A DNA stretch of 64,000 nt from Desertibacillus haloalkaliphilus. Its GTDB lineage: Bacteria; Bacillota; Bacilli; Bacillales; KJ1-10-99. The translations under genes and the position numbers were made by a program. Below the pieces are notes generated by a model. The model had not been told where the DNA came from and did not search any database. It was given only the letters and a program-made list of their open reading frames with translations. This document shows, piece after piece, positions 21,901 to 30,817 of this stretch (positions are counted from its first letter, which is position 1; the number at the start of each line of letters is the position of its first letter). The stretch is taken from positions 248,001 to 312,000 of the forward strand of contig NZ_JAHPIV010000002.1 in the NCBI RefSeq assembly GCF_019039105.1, in the 5' to 3' direction.

Positions 21901-22791
21901 ATGAAGATAGGTTCACATGTATCAATGAATGGAAAAAAGATGTTATTAGGATCTAGTGAAGAAGCGGCATCATATGGTGCAAATACCTTTATGATTTATA
22001 CAGGTGCCCCGCAAAACACACGCCGTAAGCCGATTGAAGAACTGAATATTGAGGCTGGTAAGGAGCATATGAACGCTCATGGTATAGAGGAAATTGTCGT
22101 ACATGCCCCATACATTATCAATATTGGCAATACACAAAAGCCTGAGACATTTGAACTTGGCGTCAATTTTTTGCGTTCTGAAATAGAGCGTACAGAGGCA
22201 CTTGGTGCCAAACAAATTGTCCTACATCCAGGAGCACATGTTGGTGCAGGGTCAGAAGCAGGCATAAAAAAAATCATTGAAGGTCTTAATGAGGTTTTGC
22301 ATAAAGATCAGCACGTTCAGATTGCGCTTGAGACAATGGCAGGAAAAGGCTCTGAATGTGGTCGTTCATTTGATGAATTAGCTAAAATCATTGATGGTGT
22401 CACTTTAAATGAAAAGTTATCTGTCTGCTTTGATACTTGTCATACTCATGATGCTGGATATGATATCGTTAACGATTTCGATGGAGTCTTAGAAGAGTTT
22501 GATCAAATTATTGGTGTTGAGCGATTGAAAGTACTTCATATCAATGATAGTAAAAATGAACGTGGTGCAGGAAAAGACCGTCATGAAAATATTGGCTTTG
22601 GTCATATTGGTTTTACGGCATTGAATCAAATTGTTCATCATCCACAACTAAAAGATGTGCCGAAAATATTAGAAACACCGTATGTCGGAACAGATAAAAA
22701 AAATAAAAAGCCTCCGTATCGTTTAGAAATTGAGATGTTAAGAAACAAGGCGTATGATGAAGAATTGAAAAATCGACTCCTTGAAGCATAG
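21901..22791 (+). CDS. nfo: Endonuclease IV (AP endonuclease)
   Basis: 296 residues, a TIM-barrel of standard length. The trinuclear zinc ligands lie in [45 protein letters not shown] and ETPYV, all present. It cleaves DNA at abasic sites in base excision repair and also protects spores. ATG 21901 was chosen because GGAG lies just upstream; the open frame before it overlaps cshB. Co-transcribed with cshB, as in Bacillus. Confidence 0.97.
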   Translation: MKIGSHVSMNGKKMLLGSSEEAASYGANTFMIYTGAPQNTRRKPIEELNIEAGKEHMNAHGIEEIVVHAPYIINIGNTQKPETFELGVNFLRSEIERTEALGAKQIVLHPGAHVGAGSEAGIKKIIEGLNEVLHKDQHVQIALETMAGKGSECGRSFDELAKIIDGVTLNEKLSVCFDTCHTHDAGYDIVNDFDGVLEEFDQIIGVERLKVLHINDSKNERGAGKDRHENIGFGHIGFTALNQIVHHPQLKDVPKILETPYVGTDKKNKKPPYRLEIEMLRNKAYDEELKNRLLEA

Positions 22792-22824
22792 AAAAAAAGC
22801 AAGGTACTGACCTTGCTTTTTTTT
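22792..22824. terminator. Bidirectional terminator between nfo and yqfT
   Basis: GCAAGGT (22799-22805) pairs with ACCTTGC (22810-22816), a 4-nt loop, flanked by A7 and T8 so that it serves both strands. Confidence 0.92.
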
Positions 22825-22826
22825 CG

Positions 22827-23099
22827 TTATAGCATATGTTGAAATTGTTGAAGGAGTTGCTCAGCTTTTTTTGCCGTCTCTTGGTCAATTTCTGTTTTAA
22901 TTTGATTGATGATTCTTTCACGTTGTTTTTCATTTAAGATATCGATAGGTTCAGCTCGAAGGATTTGGATGATTCGTTCTGCTTGTCTTTCGGTGATCGG
23001 CAGTTGGTATTGCTGGGACAATTGCATGAGCTCGGCTTTTGTAATTGAATTTAGCTTCGCATTAATCATTTGTTGCAATACAGGATTGATCATACTCAT
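22827..23099 (-). CDS. yqfT: DUF2624 family protein YqfT
   Basis: 90 residues, close in size to B. subtilis YqfT. Entirely helical in appearance: an N-terminal NPVLQQMINAKLNSIT stretch and a C-terminal coiled-coil rich in Gln and Glu. Function unknown. AAGGGG lies five bases before the first ATG (23099); ATG 23093 is an alternative. It lies convergent to nfo, as in Bacillus genomes. Confidence 0.82.
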   Translation of the reverse strand: MSMINPVLQQMINAKLNSITKAELMQLSQQYQLPITERQAERIIQILRAEPIDILNEKQRERIINQIKTEIDQETAKKAEQLLQQFQHML

Positions 23100-23320
23100 C
23101 TACACCCCTTACTTAGATCATACATATATGGTATGAGTTTCCATTAAGGTTGTGATCGGCTTTATGAACTTTCTGAATTCAGTGAATTGTATCTAGGAAA
23201 TAGTGGTATTATTTTGTATAATGAGAAAAAGAAGCTTTTTACTAATATAAGCATATGACTAACAGTTCAATAGATATGTAGGTAACAATCCTTGATCTAG
23301 TCTTACTGAGGGAGGGTTTT

Positions 23321-24727
23321 ATGATCAATTCATACTCCAATCATCAAAAAATAAATCAATTACACCATGAATTTGAAGCAATGAATCAGCAATACCGCTT
23401 GCTTCTCCAGAAAGATGGTCAGATTATAGATGTCGACGGTAGTTCAATTCTTACACAGAAGCATTCTTCATCAAATAACTTCTTTGACTTTTTTGAGGGT
23501 TGCGAGCGCGAAAAAGCCCAAAAGTTTTTAAAAAAGATTATTAAGTATGGAAAGCAAGATCTAGAAGAACTACAGCAGTGTATTGAGGATTGTTATCAGA
23601 CAGTGATCTATAATGGATGTTATCTAGATGGTCAACTTTTATTAGTTGGGACGGTTATTAACGAACAATATAACGGTGGTTTTCCTGAACGAACAGATCC
23701 TCATAGTCGTAATGAGTTTCAGGAAGTATTGGAGCTTATAGATGTTTCTTTAGCAGTTGTCACACGTCAAGGAACGGTGAAGTTTTATAATCAATACTTT
23801 CAAGAAGTATTAGACCTAGATGAAGGTGAGATTACGATTGGTGATGACTTTGAGGACATTACGGAACACAATCAACTCTGTGCTGATGTCAAAGCAACGG
23901 TTCGGCATGTGATGGATAGTCATCAATCCTATCAAAGGGATTACGATGATCATGAACTATATTACCGGATTAAAGCCGTATATTCTAATGATCACGACAG
24001 TATTTTAATCATGATCTATGACCATTCGTTTGAAAAGCGATTTGAAGAACTGCTTACCTTTCAACAGCAAATGGAATCCGTTTCTCATATAGCTGCTGGT
24101 GTCGCCCACGAACTTAGGAATCCACTATCTGTTATCAAAGGTTTTTTGCAGTTGGCGGATTTAACGAAAAGCTTTTCAAAATATTATGATACGATTTTAT
24201 CAGAACTTAATCGTATGAATGCCATTATTGAGGACTTCTTATCGGTATCACGAAAGAGGATTGAACAAAAAATACAATCCCCCCATGGAATTATGAAGTC
24301 TTTGTTTTATATTGTTAAATCAGAGTGTACCCTACATAATGTATCATTTGATTACAACCTGGATGAAACAACAGCTCAAGTACACGTCAATGAATCAATG
24401 ATTAAACAAGTGATTTTAAATATTTTACGAAATGCGATTGAAGCTTTTGAAGACGAGAAAAATAGATATCTTAATATAAATACGAATGTGAGCAAGAGCT
24501 TTTATTATATTATCATCGAAGATAATGGCCCAGGTATGGATGAACGATTGTTGGAGAATATAGATAAGCCATTTTTTACGACAAAGGAAAAAGGGACTGG
24601 TATTGGTATCCCTTTGTGTAAAAAAATTATTGAGGATCATGGAGGCTCATTTTCGGTTAAAAGTGAATTAAATGTCGGGACGAAAGTAACGATTTCGTTG
24701 CCGATTGTCGGGGAAAAGAACTGCTAA
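23321..24727 (+). CDS. Orphan PAS-domain sensor histidine kinase, sporulation-kinase type
   Basis: 468 residues without membrane segments. A PAS domain (about 130-240, starting EVLELIDVSLAVVTRQG) precedes a HisKA domain with phosphoacceptor H263 in VAHELRNPLSVIKGF and a HATPase with N-box NILRNAIEAF, G1 DNGPGMD and GTGIGIPL. The architecture matches KinA/KinE-like kinases that feed the Spo0A phosphorelay. No response regulator is adjacent, which fits phosphorelay input. Residues 1-125 match no domain I recognise. GAGGGAGGG precedes ATG 23321. In B. subtilis no kinase occupies this location. Confidence 0.87.
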   Translation: MINSYSNHQKINQLHHEFEAMNQQYRLLLQKDGQIIDVDGSSILTQKHSSSNNFFDFFEGCEREKAQKFLKKIIKYGKQDLEELQQCIEDCYQTVIYNGCYLDGQLLLVGTVINEQYNGGFPERTDPHSRNEFQEVLELIDVSLAVVTRQGTVKFYNQYFQEVLDLDEGEITIGDDFEDITEHNQLCADVKATVRHVMDSHQSYQRDYDDHELYYRIKAVYSNDHDSILIMIYDHSFEKRFEELLTFQQQMESVSHIAAGVAHELRNPLSVIKGFLQLADLTKSFSKYYDTILSELNRMNAIIEDFLSVSRKRIEQKIQSPHGIMKSLFYIVKSECTLHNVSFDYNLDETTAQVHVNESMIKQVILNILRNAIEAFEDEKNRYLNINTNVSKSFYYIIIEDNGPGMDERLLENIDKPFFTTKEKGTGIGIPLCKKIIEDHGGSFSVKSELNVGTKVTISLPIVGEKNC

Positions 24728-24755
24728 TTTATGTTAAGATATGCGGTTCTTTTTT
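24714..24755 (+). terminator. Terminator overlapping the end of the kinase gene
   Basis: AAAAGAACTG (24714-24723) pairs with CGGTTCTTTT (24744-24753), followed by T. The left arm contains the last codons of the kinase gene. Confidence 0.75.
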
Positions 24756-24895
24756 ATTGGATTGTGTAGCAAAGCACAAATTAGAGAAATCAGTCTACTC
24801 GGGTTACCTTAGAAGGGAGACAAGAAAGGTCGGGAAGAAGATACGGTATAATAAAGTAGAAGAGAGTGCGTAAAATGAATAGTACAATAAAATAG

Positions 24896-24925
24896 TTTAC
24901 AAATGTTTAAGTAAAGGAATATAAT
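24896..24925 (+). promoter_or_regulatory. Sigma-A-type promoter of the manganese ABC operon
   Basis: TTTACA (24896-24901), an 18-bp spacer and TATAAT (24920-24925). The predicted transcript begins near 24932, giving a leader of about 230 nt. Confidence 0.6.
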
Positions 24926-24934
24926 TGGATATAG

Positions 24935-24966
24935 GATAAAAAGTTTCCCATAGGAAACTTTTTATC
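24935..24966 (+). promoter_or_regulatory. Candidate MntR operator (perfect 14-bp inverted repeat)
   Basis: GATAAAAAGTTTCC (24935-24948), a 4-base CATA centre, and its exact complement at 24953-24966. The inner 20 bases (24941-24960) have the AAGTTTCC/GGAAACTT half-sites resembling B. subtilis MntR boxes. It overlaps the predicted transcription start of the manganese-type transporter. As RNA it would also form a strong hairpin, so an attenuator or terminator is an alternative. Confidence 0.55.
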
Positions 24967-25163
24967 TGCAGGACGTGCACAGATCTTTGAAGCGCTCATA
25001 AAATAATTTTAAATTTATACATTAGATATATGAATGATATCTGTTCGTAGCAAAGGTATGTTGATCATGAGACATCCATTTTTCTTACCCAAAAAGTTGC
25101 TGCAATGCAACAATTGTTTCTTGAGTTAACTTTTAGTCATGGATGTGTAAGGAGGTTGTAAGG

Positions 25164-25928
25164 ATGGGAAACAGTGAACGTATCGTTCATGTAGAAAACT
25201 TATCGGTATATTATGAAAATAATCAGGCAATAAAAAATGTTTCTTTTACAGCGAAAGCCGGACAATTAATTGGGATTGTTGGTCCAAATGGGGCAGGTAA
25301 ATCTACTTTAGTTAAAGCAGTGATGGGTCTTGAGAAGGTGCGTACAGGAGACGTGTCTATTTTTGGTCAGTCTGTAAGCAAGGTGAGAGACCGTATTTCT
25401 TATGTTCCACAAAGAAGTCAAATTGATTGGGATTTTCCAGTCTTGGTCGAGGATGTTGTGATGATGGGGAGGTTTGCTCATATTCCTTGGTATCTTCGCC
25501 CACGCAAACAAGATCGCAAAATTGTGACGAAATCGCTAGAGAAAGTTGGGATGACAGACTATCGTAAAAGGCAGATCGGGGAGCTGTCTGGCGGGCAACA
25601 GCAGCGCGTCTTCATTGCAAGAGCTTTAGCACAACAGGCCGATCTTTTCTTTTTAGATGAACCATTTGTTGGAATTGATGTTACGTCTGAAAAAATCATT
25701 ATCGATTTGCTTAGAGAGCTGCGAGAAGAAGGGAAAACGTTGTTTGTTGTTCATCACGATTTAAGTAAAGTAGAGGATTACTTTGATCAATTAATGTTAC
25801 TTAATAAACAACTTATTCAATTTGGAGATGTGCAAGAAGTGTATAAGCCAAACTTCTTAAGTGAGACGTACCAAGGAAGCATTACGATGTTTGCAGATAA
25901 TAACCACATGACGGTGGTGGGGAACTAA
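25164..25928 (+). CDS. mntB: Metal ABC transporter ATP-binding protein (Mn type)
   Basis: 254 residues. Walker A GPNGAGKST, signature LSGGQQQR, Walker B LFFLDEP and a switch histidine in VVHHDLS are all present. It resembles MntB-like ATPases of the manganese/zinc/iron (MZT) family. ATG 25164 was chosen because AAGGAGGTTG lies six bases upstream; an earlier in-frame start at 25143 has no such site. The stop overlaps the permease start by one base (TAATG). No substrate-binding protein gene is next to it. Mn specificity is inferred from the operator upstream. Confidence 0.9.
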   Translation: MGNSERIVHVENLSVYYENNQAIKNVSFTAKAGQLIGIVGPNGAGKSTLVKAVMGLEKVRTGDVSIFGQSVSKVRDRISYVPQRSQIDWDFPVLVEDVVMMGRFAHIPWYLRPRKQDRKIVTKSLEKVGMTDYRKRQIGELSGGQQQRVFIARALAQQADLFFLDEPFVGIDVTSEKIIIDLLRELREEGKTLFVVHHDLSKVEDYFDQLMLLNKQLIQFGDVQEVYKPNFLSETYQGSITMFADNNHMTVVGN

Positions 25929-26794
25929 TGGAACAAGTATCATTATTTATTGAACAATTGCAAACTTATCAGTATCTGCAACAGGCATTACTTGCAGCCG
26001 TTTTGGTAGGCATCATTTGTGGTGTCATTGGTTGCTTCATTATTTTGAGGGGTATGGCACTGATGGGTGATGCGATTTCACACGCTGTTTTACCAGGGGT
26101 CGTTATCGCATATATGGTCGGGGCGAGTTTCTTTATTGGTGCTGTTATTACAGGTGTCCTAACGGCACTTGCGATTGGTTATGTCTCCCAAAACAGCCGT
26201 ATAAAAGATGATTCAGCGATCGGGATTATGTTTACCGCAGCTTTTGCCCTAGGTATTATCCTTGTAACGGGATTAGGTAGTACAGATGTCCATTTATGGC
26301 ATATCTTATTTGGAAACGTATTAGCAGTATCGAGAAGTGATTTGTGGATTACGTTTGGAATTGGTATCTTCGTCATTGCGATGATTATTGTGTTCTACCG
26401 GCCATTGCTGCTTAGTACGTTTGATAGTACAATGGCAAAGGCGACTGGGTTACCTGTTCGGTTCATTCATTACATGTTGATGTTGTTGTTGTCACTAGTA
26501 ACGGTTGCTTCACTGCAAACAGTCGGGATTGTTCTAGTCGTGGCTATGTTAATCACACCTGGTGCAACAGCTTATCTGCTTACAGATCGTTTGCCGGTCA
26601 TGCTAGTTTTATCAGCAATCTTTGGAGTGATTTCTGGTGTTGTTGGTATTTACTATTCTGTTATTTATGATGTAGCCTCAGGGGCAGCGATCGTATTAGT
26701 GGCTTCGGTTTTATTTGCCCTTGCGTTTTTCTTTTCACCAAAACAAGGGATTGTTTCTAAAATGATTCGCTCACGATTTCAGAGCGCTAATTGA
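25928..26794 (+). CDS. Metal ABC transporter permease (Mn type)
   Basis: 288 residues with about eight or nine hydrophobic segments, the ABC-3 permease family. Conserved blocks include GCFIILRGMALMGDAISHAVLPG and VGIVLVVAMLITPGATA. It forms the membrane channel for divalent metal uptake with the ATPase encoded upstream, to which it is translationally coupled. B. subtilis has two permeases (MntC, MntD) plus a binding protein, but here only one permease is present. A bidirectional terminator follows. Confidence 0.9.
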   Translation: MEQVSLFIEQLQTYQYLQQALLAAVLVGIICGVIGCFIILRGMALMGDAISHAVLPGVVIAYMVGASFFIGAVITGVLTALAIGYVSQNSRIKDDSAIGIMFTAAFALGIILVTGLGSTDVHLWHILFGNVLAVSRSDLWITFGIGIFVIAMIIVFYRPLLLSTFDSTMAKATGLPVRFIHYMLMLLLSLVTVASLQTVGIVLVVAMLITPGATAYLLTDRLPVMLVLSAIFGVISGVVGIYYSVIYDVASGAAIVLVASVLFALAFFFSPKQGIVSKMIRSRFQSAN

Positions 26795-26800
26795 ACGTAA

Positions 26801-26831
26801 AAAACAAGGAGCAAGTTCTCCTTGTTTTTTT
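26801..26831. terminator. Bidirectional terminator between the Mn permease and ppk
   Basis: AAAACAAGGAG (26801-26811) pairs with CTCCTTGTTTT (26818-26828), with A and T runs on the two sides. Confidence 0.9.
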
Positions 26832-26851
26832 ACATATTGATTCCTATTCGC

Positions 26852-28969
26852 CTATTCTTCTTCATGAAATTGGGCAGCCATATCATAGAAGATTAGTTGA
26901 CTTTGAACCGGTTGTTCGTCAAAGTGACGATAAACGTAGTGATAATTTCCTTCATTATCTTGCTCTCTTGCTTTTATATTATCTGAGAGTGTAATGGTTA
27001 AAATCGTTTTTATTCGTTCCTTTATTCGTTCACTAAAGATAGGGAATAAAATCTCTATTCGTTTCTCCATATTACGTGTCATCCAATCAGCGGATGATAA
27101 GTATAGTTTTTCTCCGCCGCCATGATGGAAGTAAAATATTCGGCTGTGTTCCAAAAAACGATCAACAATGCTTCGCACGCGGATGTTGTCACTAACTCCG
27201 GGTATATGGGGACGTAAGCAACAAATTCCGCGAACGATTAAATCAATTTTCACACCAGCTTGAGAGGCTTCATAGAGCTTAAGGATAATTGGCTTATCGG
27301 TTAAGGAATTCATTTTAGCGATGATTCGGCCTTCACCATATTGCTGATGGAATTTTATTTCCTGATCAATTAATGTAAGAAATGAATCTCGAATTTGATA
27401 AGGAGCAGTGGATAAATAATTCCATTCTGGTTTGTTGCTAAAACCACTCAGATAGTTAAAAAAATTGGTCGCATCCACACCAAAACGTTCATTTGCGGTT
27501 AAAATACCCATATCAGTGTACAACTTTGCTGTTGAATCGTTATAATTTCCTGTGCCGAGGTGGACAAACCGTTGAATTTCATTGTTGTTATGCCTGACAA
27601 CTAATGTAATTTTGCTATGTGTTTTTAAGCCAGTAATGCCATAAATGACATGTACACCTGCTTTTTCAAGTTTTTTTGCCCACTGAATGTTGTTTTCTTC
27701 ATCAAACCGTGCTTTAAGTTCGACTAATACAGTCACTTGTTTGCCACTTTCAGCAGCACGAGCTAAAGCGTTAACGATTGGTGAGTCACCACTCACACGG
27801 TAGAGTGTTTGTTTTATCGCTAGAACATTAGGATCATCAGCTGCTTTTGCGATAAAATCGACGATCGGTTGGAATGACTCGTAAGGGTGGTGAAGGAAAA
27901 TATCCTTCTTTAAGATAGCTTCAAAAATATCGTCTTCATCTACTAAATCTTCAGGGGGCTGTGGAACTAACACGTCATTCACTAAATGCTCACACTCGGG
28001 TGCTAGCCGGTCATAAAATTTAGTGAAGAAGGTAAAGTCAAGTGGCCCCTTAAACGTGAAAACATCATACTTATGAATTTCAAGGACGTCAAGCAATAAC
28101 CTCAACACTTTATTGTCCATCATACCTTCTCGCATTTCAAGACGTACAGCAGCGCCCCATTTTCTTTTCTTAAGTTCTTTTTCAATTTCTCTTAATAAAT
28201 CACGTGCACCTTCTTCATGAATCGTGAGGTCTGCATTTCTCGTAATGCGAAATGGAGAAACTGATTTCACCTGATAGCCTGTAAATAATTTATCAATAAA
28301 ATGACTGATGATGTCCTCAAGTAGAATAAACTGATGTTTTTGATTTGAAGATGGTAGTTGAACAAATCTTGTTAGAACACCAGGGGCTTGAACGATCGCA
28401 AGCTGTTCTTTTGCTTGTTTTTCATTGGACTTTTGGAGTACAACGGCCAAATTAATACTTTTATTTAATAGCATTGGGAATGGACGATAGGCGTCAATGG
28501 CCATCGGGGTTAACACAGGGAAAATATAATTATCAAAACGATCCTCTAAGTAATCGAGTTGTGCCGCTGATAATTCAGACGTTGTTAAGAATTGAAACCC
28601 CTCGTCATCCAACGCTGGTAGAATCGTTTCAGTTAAGACTCTGTCTTGTAACGCGACTAAATCTTTCGTTTTTTCGGATATTTTCTTTAATTGCTGCTTC
28701 GGTGTTAAGCCTGCTTTATTTTCTGGCTTATTGAATCCAGCCTTTACTTGATCCTTTAAGCCAGCAACCCGGACCATGAAGAATTCATCGAGGTTAGAGC
28801 TGAAGATCGCTAAAAATTTTAAACGTTCAAGTAATGGATTGCGTTCGTCAATGGCTTCTTCTAGTACACGTTTATTGAAAGCGAGCCAACTTAGTTCACG
28901 ATTGTTGTAAAAGGTTGGGTTATTCATATCAATTGGACTGGCTTTAGTATCTCTATATAACTTTTCCAT
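26852..28969 (-). CDS. ppk: Polyphosphate kinase Ppk1
   Basis: 705 residues, typical of PPK1. An N-terminal domain starts at NRELSWLAFNKRVLEEA, followed by a head domain and two phospholipase-D-like catalytic domains with the histidines in GLKTHSKI (phosphorylated) and LEHSRIFYF. It makes polyphosphate from ATP reversibly at the membrane. The ATG at 28969 was chosen because GAGGATC lies directly upstream; the frame opens slightly earlier at 28981. It follows ppx by 70 bases on the same strand, so both enzymes of polyphosphate turnover are made together. Confidence 0.97.
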   Translation of the reverse strand: MEKLYRDTKASPIDMNNPTFYNNRELSWLAFNKRVLEEAIDERNPLLERLKFLAIFSSNLDEFFMVRVAGLKDQVKAGFNKPENKAGLTPKQQLKKISEKTKDLVALQDRVLTETILPALDDEGFQFLTTSELSAAQLDYLEDRFDNYIFPVLTPMAIDAYRPFPMLLNKSINLAVVLQKSNEKQAKEQLAIVQAPGVLTRFVQLPSSNQKHQFILLEDIISHFIDKLFTGYQVKSVSPFRITRNADLTIHEEGARDLLREIEKELKKRKWGAAVRLEMREGMMDNKVLRLLLDVLEIHKYDVFTFKGPLDFTFFTKFYDRLAPECEHLVNDVLVPQPPEDLVDEDDIFEAILKKDIFLHHPYESFQPIVDFIAKAADDPNVLAIKQTLYRVSGDSPIVNALARAAESGKQVTVLVELKARFDEENNIQWAKKLEKAGVHVIYGITGLKTHSKITLVVRHNNNEIQRFVHLGTGNYNDSTAKLYTDMGILTANERFGVDATNFFNYLSGFSNKPEWNYLSTAPYQIRDSFLTLIDQEIKFHQQYGEGRIIAKMNSLTDKPIILKLYEASQAGVKIDLIVRGICCLRPHIPGVSDNIRVRSIVDRFLEHSRIFYFHHGGGEKLYLSSADWMTRNMEKRIEILFPIFSERIKERIKTILTITLSDNIKAREQDNEGNYHYVYRHFDEQPVQSQLIFYDMAAQFHEEE

Positions 28970-29039
28970 GTTGATCCTCAACCTTTCTCATCTTGTTTTG
29001 AGGGAAATACAAAAAATGAATGAACTATTATATATTTAT

Positions 29040-30608
29040 TTAATTTATGTAATTTCTTAATTTTTTAGAAGCCACTGCTTGAAACTGGAGGTGGATCGTA
29101 CATTTCAATGCTTTTTCGAGATGTTTTTTATACTTAACTGCTTGTTCCTGTTCAAAATGGATCGTACCGTCTTGATCATAGAAAACATAAATATTAAATT
29201 CGTTTTCTTTGTACGTTGTGACGTTGATATCTTTGACGAGATTGCGACGCGTACGGTTCAGGCTGTATGCCAGCTTAAGCATGGAACCTAATATTTCAAA
29301 TTGCTTTAATTGGTTACCTGAGATGAGCGTACGATAGGACTTGGCAAAATGCTGTAAGTACGATCTAGATTTGAACGAGGAGATAAAGGCAATCGCAAGG
29401 CGCTCCTCATGAGATAAGCCGTCAATGGCTGTATGGGTTAAGAGATAAAATGTATGCTGACTGCTCGCTTCTGGGTTAATGTATTCTCCAATATATAATA
29501 CACGCGCACTATACTGAAGAAGGCGGATCGGTTCTTCATTTTCTTCTAATCCTAAATAAGGCTGTAGCTGGTGGTATAATGTTCGAACGATTTTTGAAAC
29601 TTGTTTAATATGTTCGATGTTTATTTCATAGCTATGAGTAAGTTGGTAAAAACTTTCCTCGGCAACATTCGGAAAACGCTCGATGCCAATTTGTTGTAAC
29701 AGTTCTTCATAAAAAAGACCATCACGAAGCCCTTTATTACTTAGGATAAACGTTGGTGCACTCGTTTTCTTCATTAATATTGATATCGCTTCTACCGCTG
29801 GAATAATAATATCAGCACGGTCTTTCGATAAGCCAGCAATTCTTTGGCGCTCACTTAACGTACATGAACTAAGTAATTCAGCCATGTCGCTCATGTTCTC
29901 AGGTGAAAGTTGATATTGATGAAGTCCAGCTAACGGATAATTTTCCCGTCGCTGTTGGATTAATGATAGGTTGCGCGCACTTCCGCCAATGCCGACAACT
30001 GGGTAAGCGCAATTGGTTAACCATGGCAATTGAGAAAATTGATCATTTAAAAAAGTGGTTAGTTGTTGCCGTTCTTCGTCACTCGGTGGGTCATTTTTAA
30101 AAAACATTTGCTGAAGTGTGATCGCACCGAACGGAAAGCTATGGTAGTGTACTAAGTTTCGGTTAGTAAACAAACTTATTTCAGTGCTACCCCCACCGAT
30201 ATCAATGGAAACTCCATTTTGAATATTCGTGGAGTTGACGATGGCTAAATAACCGTAATAGGCTTCTTGATACTCAGAAAGTACAGTAACATTTATGTTG
30301 GTCTCGGTATGGATCTGTGTGAGAATTTTTTGTTGGTTGACCGCTTTTCGAATCGCAGCGGTAGCAACGGCCTTGACTTGATCGATGCGATGAAACGAGA
30401 GAAGGTCATGGAATTTTTTTAATGTATCGATAATAACAGAAATTCCCTCGTTTGTTATGTTGCCTTCTTGATCAAAATGATTACTTAATCTTGCTACGAC
30501 TTTTAAATTATGAAGCTCTTTATAATGACCATTTTTGTCAATGGCGTTGATGACCAGTCGGATTGAATTTGAGCCCATATCGATAACAGCAAGTTTTCTT
30601 GAATTCAT
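29040..30608 (-). CDS. ppx: Exopolyphosphatase/guanosine pentaphosphate phosphohydrolase Ppx
   Basis: 522 residues. The N-terminal Ppx/GppA ASKHA domain begins AVIDMGSNSIRLVI and includes the ATPase-like SIDIGGGSTEISLF motif and VGIGGSARN. The C-terminal half is helical and HD-like (about 320-520), as in long-form Ppx. It removes terminal phosphates from polyphosphate and may also hydrolyse pppGpp. AAGGATGTGA precedes the ATG. First gene of the ppx-ppk operon; divergent from the zinc transporter operon. Confidence 0.95.
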   Translation of the reverse strand: MNSRKLAVIDMGSNSIRLVINAIDKNGHYKELHNLKVVARLSNHFDQEGNITNEGISVIIDTLKKFHDLLSFHRIDQVKAVATAAIRKAVNQQKILTQIHTETNINVTVLSEYQEAYYGYLAIVNSTNIQNGVSIDIGGGSTEISLFTNRNLVHYHSFPFGAITLQQMFFKNDPPSDEERQQLTTFLNDQFSQLPWLTNCAYPVVGIGGSARNLSLIQQRRENYPLAGLHQYQLSPENMSDMAELLSSCTLSERQRIAGLSKDRADIIIPAVEAISILMKKTSAPTFILSNKGLRDGLFYEELLQQIGIERFPNVAEESFYQLTHSYEINIEHIKQVSKIVRTLYHQLQPYLGLEENEEPIRLLQYSARVLYIGEYINPEASSQHTFYLLTHTAIDGLSHEERLAIAFISSFKSRSYLQHFAKSYRTLISGNQLKQFEILGSMLKLAYSLNRTRRNLVKDINVTTYKENEFNIYVFYDQDGTIHFEQEQAVKYKKHLEKALKCTIHLQFQAVASKKLRNYIN

Positions 30609-30727
30609 TCACGGTCACATCCTTAATCGGAAAAAATTGTTACTATTGCAATTATAGTATGGAATTGAACGTTTTACTATTATCGTATACAATTTATAAA
30701 TTGCCATAAAAAAATAAGTCTAACAAA

Positions 30728-30742
30728 TCGTAATCATTCCTA
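30728..30742 (+). promoter_or_regulatory. Candidate Zur operator
   Basis: TCGTAAT-C-ATTCCTA resembles the Bacillus Zur box 7-1-7 inverted repeat (TCGTAATnATTACGA). The left half matches perfectly and the right half at five of seven positions. It overlaps the -35 region of the zinc operon promoter, whose extended -10 (TGATATAAT) is at 30748-30756. The zur gene is the last gene of the same operon. Confidence 0.65.
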
Positions 30743-30747
30743 AATCA

Positions 30748-30756
30748 TGATATAAT
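30748..30756 (+). promoter_or_regulatory. Extended -10 promoter element of the zinc operon
   Basis: TG-A-TATAAT, a perfect extended -10. No good -35 hexamer is seen at the expected distance, where the candidate Zur box lies. Confidence 0.6.
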
Positions 30757-30817
30757 ACATTACATGTAAAATTGATGAACCTTAAGTTACTAGCGAAGCA
30801 CGGAGGTTAAAAATTGA

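Noticed and set aside
24847-24966. Possible small RNA from a TATAAT at 24847 to the hairpin at 24966
   Set aside because: There is no -35 element for that TATAAT, and the better promoter at 24896 with an operator-like repeat explains the region more simply.
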